From Fen-549 sp964636655 (GTDB taxonomy: Bacteria; Actinomycetota; Thermoleophilia; Gaiellales; Gaiellaceae): DNA of 21,343 bases. Below the pieces are notes generated by a model, which made no database searches, was not told where the DNA came from, and was given only the letters and a program-made list of their open reading frames with translations. The number at the start of each line of letters is the position of its first letter. The stretch's first letter is position 1. The stretch lies in assembly GCA_964636655.1 (NCBI GenBank), contig CAZWTK010000034.1, positions 1 to 21,343 of the forward strand, written 5' to 3'. The translations under genes were made by a program, and so were the position numbers. Of this stretch, positions 13,556 to 20,786 are shown one piece after another.

Positions 13556-14454
13556 TGCGCCGGATCGCCTACTACAAGGGCTGCCTGGCCGAGCTCTCCG
13601 CGCGCGAGCTCGACAGTTCGACCAGGGTGCTGGCGCCCAAGCTGGGGCTGGATCTGATCGAGCTGAAGTCGGTCACCTGCTGCGGCGCCGGTGACATCCA
13701 GACGGCCGAACCCGACTACGCCCTGCACCTGAACGCGCGCATCCTGAGCGAGGCCGAGCGCGCCGGGCTGGACACGATCCTCACCGTTTGCAACGTCTGC
13801 ACGCTCAATCTCAGGCAGGCGGCCTGGCAACTCCGAGACGATCAGTTGCGCGCACGAGTGAACGAGAATCTGGAGCGAGCGGGCGCCGCGCCGTACTCCG
13901 GCGGCGTCGAGGTGACGCACCTGCTCTGGCTGATCGCCCGCGGCGAGGGGCTGGCTCGCTTGAAGGAGATCGCCCTGAAGAAGCTGGACGGGCTGCGTGT
14001 GGCGCCCTTCTACGGCTGCCAGCTGCTTCGTCCCTCCAAGCTGATGGGCTTCGAGGACCCCGACCGGCCCAGCTCGCTCGAGGCCGTGATCGAGGCCTGC
14101 GGCGGAGAGACGGTCGACTACCCGGCCAAGACGCTCTGCTGCGGCTTCCCGATACTGCTCGCGCGCGAGCAGACGTCGCTGGCCGAGCTGGCGCGGCCAC
14201 TCGAGCAGGCACTCGAGGCCGGCGCCGAGGCGATGGTCACCTCCTGCCCGCTCTGCCACCTCTCGCTCGACGCCTGGCAGAAGAGCCTGGAGCGGGCGCG
14301 CGGCGAGAAGCTAGGCCTTCCCATCTTCCATCTCTCGCAGATGATCGCACTGGCCGCCGGGCTGGAGCCCGCCCGGCTCGAGCTCTCGCGCCACGTCGTC
14401 CCGATGGGGCCGCTGCTCGCGAGGCTGACCTCGCCGCTCGGGGATGGGCGATGA
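13555..14454 (+). CDS. sdhE: CCG-domain (HdrB/SdhE-like) third subunit of succinate dehydrogenase
   Basis: The product is 299 residues with two cysteine-rich CCG domains. The first has Cys 10, 42-43 (TCCGAG) and 79/82 (VCNVC). The second has Cys 155, 195-196 (LCCGFP) and 231/234 (SCPLC). The spacing fits CX31-39CCGX33-35CX2C, known from heterodisulfide reductase HdrB and from SdhE of type E succinate dehydrogenases and MfrE of methylmenaquinol:fumarate reductases. In HdrB such domains hold non-cubane 4Fe-4S clusters. Here the protein would replace the membrane anchors SdhC/SdhD in quinone contact. It has no transmembrane helix. It overlaps sdhB by 1 bp and the next gene by 4 bp, so translation is coupled. 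The symbol follows the type E naming and is unrelated to the SdhE flavinylation factor. Confidence 0.9.
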   Translation: MRRIAYYKGCLAELSARELDSSTRVLAPKLGLDLIELKSVTCCGAGDIQTAEPDYALHLNARILSEAERAGLDTILTVCNVCTLNLRQAAWQLRDDQLRARVNENLERAGAAPYSGGVEVTHLLWLIARGEGLARLKEIALKKLDGLRVAPFYGCQLLRPSKLMGFEDPDRPSSLEAVIEACGGETVDYPAKTLCCGFPILLAREQTSLAELARPLEQALEAGAEAMVTSCPLCHLSLDAWQKSLERARGEKLGLPIFHLSQMIALAAGLEPARLELSRHVVPMGPLLARLTSPLGDGR

Positions 14455-15257
14455 TTTGGCTCGTCGCGGCGCTGCTCGCGCTGCTCGCGCTCATGCTCGG
14501 CTGGGGTGTTTTCGAGGCCGGCTGGGTGCGGCTGGTGGAGCTGGAGGTGCCGATAGCGGACCTGCCGGAAGAGCTCGACGGCCTGCGTATCGCCCACATC
14601 GGCGACTTCCACCTCGGCATTCGCTCGCGCGGGCGGCGGGCCGTGGCCAAGGCCGTTGACTGGGTAAGCGAGCGCAAGCCCGATCTCGTACTGGTGAGCG
14701 GCGACCTGCTCTCGCGCCCGCGCGGCGAAGCCGAGCTCAGGCGCCTGCTCGGGCGGCTCGATAATTGCTTCGTCGTCCTCGGCAATCACGATTTCGCTCT
14801 TTCACGCGATCCCTTCTCGCGGCCCTCGGCGGTGCGCGAGCTCGAGCCGGCGACGCTGCTCTTCGACGAGGCACGTAGCGTCCAGATCGCGGGGAAGCGA
14901 GTTCAGATCGTGGGCGTCGACCCGCGCAGCTACGACGCGAGGAAGGCGGCGCCGCAGCTTCTGGCCGACCCTGAGGCGGCGCTTCGCATCTGCCTCTGCC
15001 ACTTTCCGGGCATCACCGAGCGGATGCCGCCGCAGTCCTTCGACCTGATCTGCGCCGGGCACCTGCACGACGGCCAGATCTCGCTTCCCTATCCGGGCGG
15101 GAAGCTCCGCTTTGCACACCTGCGCCACCGCCACGGAAGAGGTCTGGCGCGGCGCCCTAGCGGGCTCTTGCACCTCTCGGCCGGCCTCGGTACGACCTTC
15201 GTTCCCTTCCGCTTTTTCGCCCGTCCGGAAGCGACCGAGCTACAGCTGCGATCCTGA
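14451..15257 (+). CDS. Membrane-anchored metallophosphoesterase (YkuE-like)
   Basis: The product is 268 residues. An N-terminal transmembrane anchor (MIWLVAALLALLALMLGWGV) is followed by a calcineurin-like phosphoesterase domain. Two-metal-site motifs are complete: HIGDFHLG (Asp 52, His 54), VSGDLL (Asp 85), LGNHDF (Asn 112, His 113), LCHFPG (His 184), GHLHDGQI (His 204, His 206). The C-terminus LSAGLGTTFVPFRFFARPE is typical of YkuE-like proteins. Substrate is unknown; relatives act on phosphodiesters or pyrophosphate lipids. The ATG overlaps the sdhE stop (ATGA), so it is probably co-translated with the sdh genes, although no functional link is known to me. A metabolic coupling to respiration is unproven. 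Confidence 0.85.
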   Translation: MIWLVAALLALLALMLGWGVFEAGWVRLVELEVPIADLPEELDGLRIAHIGDFHLGIRSRGRRAVAKAVDWVSERKPDLVLVSGDLLSRPRGEAELRRLLGRLDNCFVVLGNHDFALSRDPFSRPSAVRELEPATLLFDEARSVQIAGKRVQIVGVDPRSYDARKAAPQLLADPEAALRICLCHFPGITERMPPQSFDLICAGHLHDGQISLPYPGGKLRFAHLRHRHGRGLARRPSGLLHLSAGLGTTFVPFRFFARPEATELQLRS

Positions 15258-15310
15258 GGGCCTGTTCCGGAAAGCCTGCCGCACCTACCTATCGAGATAA
15301 GCTCTAGCCG

Positions 15311-15616
15311 ATGGATGGACAGGCGCTGATCTCGCCGGAGGTGCTCGCTCGCTACGCGGCCGACGCCGCGCGCGAGGTCGAGGGGGTTCGCCGCGTCATC
15401 ACCGGGCACCTGCGCCGGCAGCCCGGCGTGCGTGTTCGCGTCGCCGAGGACGGAGTGCACGTACAGGTACCGGTGGTGCTCGAGTACGGCATGCCGATCG
15501 CTCCGGTCGCGCGCGAGGTGCAGCGGCGTGTGCGCCGCTATCTGAAGGTGATGGCCGACGTCGATCTGGCCGCGGTCGAGATCGTGGTCGCCCAGGTCGA
15601 GCCCGGGCCAGAATGA
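15311..15616 (+). CDS. Asp23/Gls24-like envelope stress family protein
   Basis: The product is 101 residues of the Asp23/Gls24 (DUF322) type: an N-terminal helix (ISPEVLARYAADAAREVEGV), then alternating strands with VRVRVAEDGVHVQVPVVLEYG and a helix (VAREVQRRVRRYL) before the final strand VDLAAVEIVVAQV. The family is associated with envelope stress and membrane-associated filaments in Firmicutes; the role in actinobacteria is poorly defined. It follows the metallophosphoesterase by 53 bp. The ribosome binding site is weak (GATAAG). Its stop overlaps the next gene (ATGA), so the two are likely translated together. Confidence 0.8.
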   Translation: MDGQALISPEVLARYAADAAREVEGVRRVITGHLRRQPGVRVRVAEDGVHVQVPVVLEYGMPIAPVAREVQRRVRRYLKVMADVDLAAVEIVVAQVEPGPE

Positions 15617-16236
15617 GCCCCCTTCTGGAGCCGCTTTCGCGCGGGACGCTGCCGAGCGCCCCCAACGTTTGCCATGGCTGCGTCTGGTGGCAGGAGCGCG
15701 GCGGCAAGTCGGTCAGCAAGGAGCGCTGGATCGATCTGGCAGAGGAGGGCTGGGGCCCCTGGGGGATGGTCTACTTCGACGACGACAAGCGGCCGCTCGG
15801 CGTCATGCAGTACGGGCCCGCGTTTTTGTTTCCCCGCTCGCAGAAGCTTCCGGCCGGGCCCGCATCGGCCGACGCGGTGCTCGTCACCTGTGCTTATCTG
15901 GTCGATCCGGCCTCTCCCTGGGTGATCCAGTCGCTCTTTTTGGCAGCCGCCGGCGAGGCGCGATCGAGGGGCGCCGAGGCGCTGGAGGCCTTCGCCTTCC
16001 GCTACTCGGAAGAGGACGACTTCGACGAGCGCTTGATCCTTCATCGCGCGATCTTCCCCCACGACCTGCTGGCCGACCTTGGCTTCGTCGCGATTCGTAG
16101 CGCCGGCTGCGTGCAGCTCGAGCGGCTGGAGCTGGGTGGGCTCGAGCCCAAAGCCGAGGTGGAGCATGGCGGGTTTCTGGCCAAGCTAAAGCGCCTGTAC
16201 CTACCCGCACCGGTGCCGGCACCACCGCGGTCGTAG
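15613..16236 (+). CDS. GNAT-like acetyltransferase family protein (uncertain)
   Basis: The product is 207 residues. An N-terminal NVCHGCVWW (Cys 20, Cys 23) is followed by a conserved-looking block: ERWIDLAEEGWGPWGMVYFD, GVMQYGPAFLFPR, then DAVLVTCAYLVDP and a helix ending in RSRGAEALEAFAF. The alternation of strand, positioning over a small-molecule-like loop, and the V-T-C-x-Y-x-V strand before a helix resembles GNAT acetyltransferases of a group often found beside Gls24-like genes. I cannot see a standard acetyl-CoA pyrophosphate loop (R/Q-x-x-G-x-G/A), so activity is uncertain. The C-terminus PAPVPAPPRS is low complexity. The start overlaps the Gls24-like gene by 4 bp. Confidence 0.6.
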   Translation: MSPLLEPLSRGTLPSAPNVCHGCVWWQERGGKSVSKERWIDLAEEGWGPWGMVYFDDDKRPLGVMQYGPAFLFPRSQKLPAGPASADAVLVTCAYLVDPASPWVIQSLFLAAAGEARSRGAEALEAFAFRYSEEDDFDERLILHRAIFPHDLLADLGFVAIRSAGCVQLERLELGGLEPKAEVEHGGFLAKLKRLYLPAPVPAPPRS

Positions 16237-16238
16237 GG

Positions 16239-16255
16239 GCGGATTGCCCGTCCGC
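16239..16255 (+). terminator. Possible terminator after the acetyltransferase-like gene
   Basis: A 5-bp stem (GCGGA with TCCGC) encloses a 7-nt loop, immediately after the stop codon in the convergent gap with the phosphatase gene. A weakly T-rich tail (ACTTCTCTATT) follows. Evidence is modest. The remaining 137 bp to 16392 hold nothing else I recognise. Confidence 0.35.
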
Positions 16256-16392
16256 GAGGCACTTCTCTATTCGCCCTCCACCAAGCCACCCACCCGCGGG
16301 GTCACGAAAAGTACAGTCTCGAGACACGAGGAAACGCACGTTTCCGCGCCGGTTCTGTCACGAATGTGAATCTCTTCTACCGGGAAGCGGGG

Positions 16393-17268
16393 TCAGTGAC
16401 AGCCGCCGCTGCCGGAATCGAGCACGCGGCCGTTCGGCGTCGAGAGAAAACGCCAGTAGACGCGGTTTGCGCCCAGCTTCAGGCGCAAGACGCCCCAGTG
16501 CGCAACGATCTTCCTGCTCGCAGCTATCGACGTGACGGCCGGGTAGAGAGCGCCCCCGCCGGTTCCGACAACAAACTCGCGTATTCCGTACGCCGGATTG
16601 ATGCGACCGGCTGCGTCGATCGGAGCGAAGCGCTGGTAGAGGTGGTCGTGACCGTTCAGGACTACGTCGGCGCCGGCCTTGGTCAGCACGGCCCAGATCG
16701 GCTGCATCTCCTCGTCTGAGCCGTGCGGGCCCGAGGAGAAGCGCGGGTGGTGCCAGTAGGCGAGCGTGCAGAGCGCCTTATGCCGGGTGAGGTCTTTTCG
16801 CAGCCAGCGAAGTTGCTTCGATCCCGGCCCGCAGCCGCCGATCTGGTCGCAGTTCGAGTTGACGACCACGATGTGCCAGCGGCCGAGCTTGTAGCTGTAG
16901 TAGCCGCCGGGCGGCGCGGCCTTGCGTCCGAAATAGGCGAAATACGCGCCGGCCCCGGCGGTCAGGTACTCGTGGTTACCGAGCGCCGGGCGAGTGCGGG
17001 CCTTGAAACGGCCCCAGGTGGGTCGGTAGCAGTTTGCGAAATCACTCGACGAACCCGTCGGATAGGCGGTGTCTCCGATCGCCGCGACGGTGCCCGGGCG
17101 TCTCTCGATCAAGGCGGCCGTCATGCGCACGCCGTGAAACGAGCAGTCGGCGATATCGCCCGCCGCCAGCAGAATCGGCACAGCCTGAGGGCGCTTGACC
17201 GCGCCCGCGGGCGCCTGACCGACCGTCAGGGCGACGATAGAGATCGCGACGAGGGCGCTCACGCGCAT
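16393..17268 (-). CDS. Secreted purple-acid-phosphatase-like metallophosphoesterase
   Basis: The product is 291 residues from ATG 17268, which begins a clear signal peptide (MRVSALVAISIVALTVG, cleavage after AGA near residue 23). The calcineurin-like two-metal site is complete: LAAGDIADC (Asp 38), IGDTAYPTG (Asp 66, Tyr 69), LGNHEY (Asn 98, His 99), YWHHPRF (His 173/174), GHDHLYQR (His 207, His 209). The GD-x-x-Y and GHDH-x-Y-x-R forms point to the purple acid phosphatase group, hydrolysing phosphomonoesters outside the cell. The open frame extends 27 codons upstream, but those residues are not signal-like. It lies 28 bp after asd on the same strand and may be the last gene of that transcript. 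The ribosome binding site is weak. Confidence 0.85.
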   Translation of the reverse strand: MRVSALVAISIVALTVGQAPAGAVKRPQAVPILLAAGDIADCSFHGVRMTAALIERRPGTVAAIGDTAYPTGSSSDFANCYRPTWGRFKARTRPALGNHEYLTAGAGAYFAYFGRKAAPPGGYYSYKLGRWHIVVVNSNCDQIGGCGPGSKQLRWLRKDLTRHKALCTLAYWHHPRFSSGPHGSDEEMQPIWAVLTKAGADVVLNGHDHLYQRFAPIDAAGRINPAYGIREFVVGTGGGALYPAVTSIAASRKIVAHWGVLRLKLGANRVYWRFLSTPNGRVLDSGSGGCH

Positions 17269-17296
17269 CTCGCGAGGGTAACAGCGTAGGTGCTTC

Positions 17297-18274
17297 TCAG
17301 GCCGTGGCCGGCTCGGCTGCCAGCACCAGCTCGGCGATCTGCAGGGCATTCAAGGCGGCGCCCTTGCGCAGGTTGTCGCAGCACAGATAGAGCGAGAGCC
17401 CGCGTGCGACGGTCGGGTCGCGGCGGATGCGCCCAACCAGCACCTCGTCGCCCCCGGCCGCGTCCTTGGGGGTCGGGAACTCGGGCAGCTCGAGCACGCG
17501 CACACTGGGCGAACGGCCTAAGATCTCAGCCGCCTGCTCGGGTGAGAGATCGTCTTCCAGCTCGATCCAGACCGCTTCGGAGTGACCGACCAGCACCGGC
17601 ACGCGCACGCAGGTCGGCGCCACTCGCAGGTCGGGCAGCTCGAGGATCTTCTGCGTCTCCTGGCGCAGCTTCGACTCCTCGTCGGAGTCCTCGCCCTCCC
17701 AGGTCCAGTCCATGACCAGGTTGTGCTCGGTGGAACTCTCGGCCCTGAGCGCCTCCATACGCTTGGCGCCCGCGCCCGAGACCGACTGGTAGGTGGCGAC
17801 GTGCACGCTCACCAGGCCGGCCGCGTCGTGCAGCGGCTTCAGCGTCGTGGTGAGCGGGATGGCGCAGCAGTTGGGGTTGGCGACGATGCGATCGCGCTCC
17901 AGCGCCTCGAGCGCGCGCGCGCCGTTCACCTCGGGCACGACCAGCGGGTAGCCGTCAACCAGGCGATAGGCCGAGGACTTGTCGATGCAGATCGCGCCGC
18001 CCTCGGAGGCGTAGGGAACGAGCTCCTTCGACCTGGATGTGCCGACCGAGAAGAGGCAGAGGTCGAGGTCGCCGGCTCGGAGAGTATCGGGCGTGGCTTC
18101 CTCGACGATCAGCTTTCCGCCGCCGAAGGGCAGCTCCTTTCCGGCCGAGCGAGCGGAAGCGAAGGCGCGCACGTTCGTGTAGCCGCGCTCGGCGAGCAGC
18201 CGCAGGGTGAGCGTCCCGACCGCGCCGGTGGCGCCGACGACGCCGATGCGTGCATCGTGTAGCGGGCTACTCAT
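17297..18274 (-). CDS. asd: Aspartate-semialdehyde dehydrogenase
   Basis: The product is 325 residues. It reduces L-aspartyl-4-phosphate to aspartate semialdehyde with NADPH, feeding lysine/diaminopimelate, threonine and methionine synthesis. Motifs: VVGATGAVG (12-20, NADP loop), SAYR (101-104), NPNCCAIP with catalytic Cys 136, SGAGAKRMEAL (167-176), and VPVLVGHSEAVWIE with catalytic His 231. The C-terminal NLRKGAALNALQIAELV is typical. ATG 18274 starts inside the 3' end of lysC (8-bp overlap), placing the NADP motif at the usual distance; the frame is open upstream but only as a shadow of lysC. Its overlap with lysC puts successive enzymes of one pathway under coupled translation. Confidence 0.95.
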   Translation of the reverse strand: MSSPLHDARIGVVGATGAVGTLTLRLLAERGYTNVRAFASARSAGKELPFGGGKLIVEEATPDTLRAGDLDLCLFSVGTSRSKELVPYASEGGAICIDKSSAYRLVDGYPLVVPEVNGARALEALERDRIVANPNCCAIPLTTTLKPLHDAAGLVSVHVATYQSVSGAGAKRMEALRAESSTEHNLVMDWTWEGEDSDEESKLRQETQKILELPDLRVAPTCVRVPVLVGHSEAVWIELEDDLSPEQAAEILGRSPSVRVLELPEFPTPKDAAGGDEVLVGRIRRDPTVARGLSLYLCCDNLRKGAALNALQIAELVLAAEPATA

Positions 18275-19520
18275 GGCCACGCTCCGCCAGCTCGGTGTCG
18301 AGCCCGAAGGCCGAGTGCAGCGCCCGTACGGCGCGCTCCACGTCCTCCATCGCGATGTGACAGGCGATCTTGATCGGTGAGGTCGAGACGATCTCGGGTT
18401 CGATTCCAAGCTCACCGAGGACATCGAAGGTCTTGGCGGCAACGCCTGGATGGCTCTTCATGCCGGCGCCGATCACGCTGACCTTGCCCAGGTCGTCGCG
18501 CGAGCTCCACTCGACTCCGAGCGCGCCCAAGACGGCCTCGCTGGCCTGATGATCTTCCACCGGTGCCGAGTAGACGATCGCGCCGTCGCCGTTGACGAGG
18601 ATGGTGTCCACGTTCACCTGGGCTTCGGCCAGCGCCGAGAAGAGCTTCGAGGGCGTCGTTCCCTCGACCCTGTATACGTTCTCTTCGGTGGTGTACGTGA
18701 CACCGGAGATCATCGCCTGCTCGAGCATTCGTTCGTCCTCCTCGCGAATCCAGGTTCCGCCAGTATCCGAGAAGCTGGCGCGAACGTGCACCATCACATT
18801 GTGGTTGCGCGCGAACTCGACAGAGCGTAGCTGCAAGACCTTGGCGCCCGAGGCGGCCATCTCCAGCATCTCGTCGTAGGAAACCGCGTGCAGCTTGCGC
18901 GCCGTCTTGACGATGCGCGGATCGGCGGTGTAGACACCCTCCACGTCGGTGTAGATCTCGCAGGCCTCGGCGCCGATCGCTCCGGCCAGCGCGACCGCCG
19001 TGGTGTCCGAGCCGCCGCGGCCCAGCGTGGTCACGTCGAGCGAGTCGGAAGAGACGCCCTGGAAGCCGGCGACGAGCACGATCTTGTCCTTGTCGAGCGC
19101 CTCGTGGATGCGCTTGGCCCTGATCGAGACGATCTTGGCCTTGGTGTGGACGGTGTCGGTGACGATGCCCGCCTGCGAGCCGGTGAGCGAGATCGCTTCG
19201 TGACCGAGGTCGTGGATGGCCATAGCCGCCAGCGCACAGGAGATGCGCTCTCCCACCGAGAGCAGCATGTCCATCTCGCGAGTGTTGGGTTTGGGGGAGA
19301 TCTCGTAAGCGAGCTCGACCAGCTCGTCGGTGGTGTGACCCATCGCCGAGAGCACTCCGACGACGCGGTTACCCGCCTCGCAGGTGGCGACCAGGCGCTC
19401 GGCGACCAGCTTCAACTTCTCCGGGTCGCCAACCGAGGTGCCGCCGAACTTCATTACCACCGTGCCGAGGCGCGGCACGCTGCCGTGATCGTGGTGGTGT
19501 TCGGTCTCGCTCATGGTCAT
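18267..19520 (-). CDS. lysC: Aspartate kinase
   Basis: The product is 417 residues, normal for the monofunctional class. It phosphorylates aspartate, the first and usually feedback-controlled step of the aspartate pathway. The kinase domain (about 20-265) shows KFGGTSVG (24-31), LLSVGER, TTLGRGGSDTTAVALA (164-179) and YTDVEGVYTADPRIV (190-204). Two ACT domains follow (about 280-415), including NVDTILVNGDGAIVYSA and KVSVIGAGMKSHPGVAAKTF; in relatives these bind lysine and/or threonine. An unusual His-rich lead (HHHDH, residues 8-12) precedes the fold. ATG 19520 or 19514 may be used; neither has a strong ribosome binding site. An internal start for a separate beta subunit, as in some relatives, is not evident. 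Confidence 0.95.
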   Translation of the reverse strand: MTMSETEHHHDHGSVPRLGTVVMKFGGTSVGDPEKLKLVAERLVATCEAGNRVVGVLSAMGHTTDELVELAYEISPKPNTREMDMLLSVGERISCALAAMAIHDLGHEAISLTGSQAGIVTDTVHTKAKIVSIRAKRIHEALDKDKIVLVAGFQGVSSDSLDVTTLGRGGSDTTAVALAGAIGAEACEIYTDVEGVYTADPRIVKTARKLHAVSYDEMLEMAASGAKVLQLRSVEFARNHNVMVHVRASFSDTGGTWIREEDERMLEQAMISGVTYTTEENVYRVEGTTPSKLFSALAEAQVNVDTILVNGDGAIVYSAPVEDHQASEAVLGALGVEWSSRDDLGKVSVIGAGMKSHPGVAAKTFDVLGELGIEPEIVSTSPIKIACHIAMEDVERAVRALHSAFGLDTELAERGHE

Positions 19521-19624
19521 GACCGGTGCGGGGATAGTTCGCAGTGGGATCTCCCGCCCTCACTGAGAATGCTACTTGCCGAAGGCGCGTTTTCGCCAGG
19601 GAACCGGCGCCGGGAGCCGGACGC

Positions 19625-20215
19625 TCACATCTCCCGCCGGCCCTCGAGCGCGCGCCCGAGCGTGACCTCGTCGGCGTACTCCAGGTCGCCGCCCACGGGC
19701 AGGCCGCTGGCCAGGCGGGTGACGCGCGCGCGGCCGCGCAGCTGGTCGGCGATGTAGGAGGCGGTCGCCTCACCGGTCATGTTCGGGTTGGTGGCGATCA
19801 CGACCTCCTCGACGCCTCCCTTGTCGATGCGGCGCAAGAGCTCCTCGATGCGCAGGTCGCGCGGCTCCACTCCATCGAGCGGCGAGAGCGCGCCGCCGAG
19901 CACGTGGTAGAGGCCGCGGAACTCGTGCGTGCGTTCGAGCGAGACGACGTCCGCCGGCTGCTCGACGACGCAGAGCAGGTGCCGGTCGCGGCGCTGATCG
20001 AGGCAGATCGAGCAGAGCTCCTCCTCGGTCAGATTGCCGCACTCGGCGCAGAAGTGGACGCGCTCTTTCACCTCCACGATCGCCTCGGCCAGCGCGGTCG
20101 CCTCCTCCTTGGGTACCTGAAGCAGGTGGAAAGCGAGCCGGCGCGCCGTGCGCTGCCCGATCGAGGGCAGGCGCGTCAGCTGCGCAACGAGGTTTTCGAT
20201 CGCCGGAGAGGGCAC
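19625..20215 (-). CDS. recR: Recombination mediator protein RecR
   Basis: The product is 196 residues, standard length. With RecF/RecO it helps load RecA at gaps. An N-terminal helix-hairpin-helix (LTRLPSIGQRTARRLAFHLL, 13-32), a zinc finger with Cys 56, 59, 68 and 71 (FCAECGNLTEEELCSIC), and a Toprim domain (LCVVEQPADVVSLERT, then GGVEEVVIATNPNMTGEATA) are present, ending in a Walker-B-like LASGLPVGGDLEYADEVTLGRAL. GTG 20215 gives the usual N-terminus (MPSPAIENLVAQL). No Shine-Dalgarno is visible and a hairpin sits just upstream. It is the third gene of the dnaX-ybaB-recR set, 235 bp after ybaB. Confidence 0.96.
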   Translation of the reverse strand: MPSPAIENLVAQLTRLPSIGQRTARRLAFHLLQVPKEEATALAEAIVEVKERVHFCAECGNLTEEELCSICLDQRRDRHLLCVVEQPADVVSLERTHEFRGLYHVLGGALSPLDGVEPRDLRIEELLRRIDKGGVEEVVIATNPNMTGEATASYIADQLRGRARVTRLASGLPVGGDLEYADEVTLGRALEGRREM

Positions 20216-20227
20216 GCGCGTATTTTG

Positions 20228-20246
20228 CCTGTCTCTTTCGGACAGG
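20228..20246 (-). promoter_or_regulatory. Hairpin immediately upstream of recR
   Basis: A perfect 6-bp stem (CCTGTC with GACAGG) encloses a 7-nt loop; its near end is 12 nt before the recR GTG on the transcript. No T-tract follows, so it is unlikely to be a terminator. It occupies the position where a ribosome binding site would be expected. Confidence 0.4.
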
Positions 20247-20299
20247 TTGGGCGCCCTAGCTGCGTTGGAGAGGCGATTCTCGGGGTTTGGGCGCCTCTA

Positions 20300-20324
20300 C
20301 CCACCCACCACCCCCCACCCTCCC
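20300..20324 (-). promoter_or_regulatory. G-quadruplex motif in the ybaB-recR spacer
   Basis: On the minus (transcribed-sense) strand the spacer reads as runs of 3, 3, 6, 2, 3 and 3 guanines separated by single A or T bases. It satisfies G3+N1-7 four times over with one-base loops, the most stable class of predicted quadruplex. It would be present in the mRNA between ybaB and recR, about 85 nt before the recR start. Confidence 0.6.
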
Positions 20325-20450
20325 ACGGGGCGGAGAACGGTATCGAGAAAGCCGTCACGCGTATGAAGCGAGAATGTCCCGAATCTGCGCCAGCCATCGT
20401 TCGCGGGCGGCGCAACCTCGCTGTCGCGGACGCGAATGCTACGGGGCGCG

Positions 20451-20771
20451 CTACAGCCCAGGCATACGTAAATCGCCGAGCCCGCCCATCAGGCTGCCCA
20501 GCTTGGCCTGCAGCATCCGGTCGGCCGAGCGAAGCGCCTCGTTGGTCGCCGCCACGATCAGGTCCTCGAGCATCTCGGAGTCGCTTGGGTCGATCGCCTC
20601 CGGCTTGACCTGCACCGAGACGATCTCGCGGGCGCCGTTTGCCTTCACGGTGACCATGCCGCCGCCGGCGGAGGCCTCGACGGTCTCGGAGGCCGCTTCG
20701 GCCTGCAGCCGCTCCATCTCGGCCTGCATCTGCTGCATCTGCTTCATCATCTGGTTCATGTCCATGGACAT
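20451..20771 (-). CDS. ybaB: YbaB/EbfC nucleoid-associated protein
   Basis: The product is 106 residues, the family length. YbaB/EbfC proteins are small dimeric DNA-binding nucleoid proteins nearly always encoded between dnaX and recR. The Met/Gln-rich N-terminal helix (MDMNQMMKQMQQMQAEMERL) is characteristic, as are the strands VEASAGGGMVTVKANGAREI and the helix EMLEDLIVAATNEALRSADRM. ATG 20771 lies 15 bp after the dnaX stop, with a GGGGG stretch upstream serving as a poor ribosome binding site; internal ATGs three and five codons later are also possible. Confidence 0.95.
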   Translation of the reverse strand: MSMDMNQMMKQMQQMQAEMERLQAEAASETVEASAGGGMVTVKANGAREIVSVQVKPEAIDPSDSEMLEDLIVAATNEALRSADRMLQAKLGSLMGGLGDLRMPGL

Positions 20772-20786
20772 AGCGGCGTCTACCCC

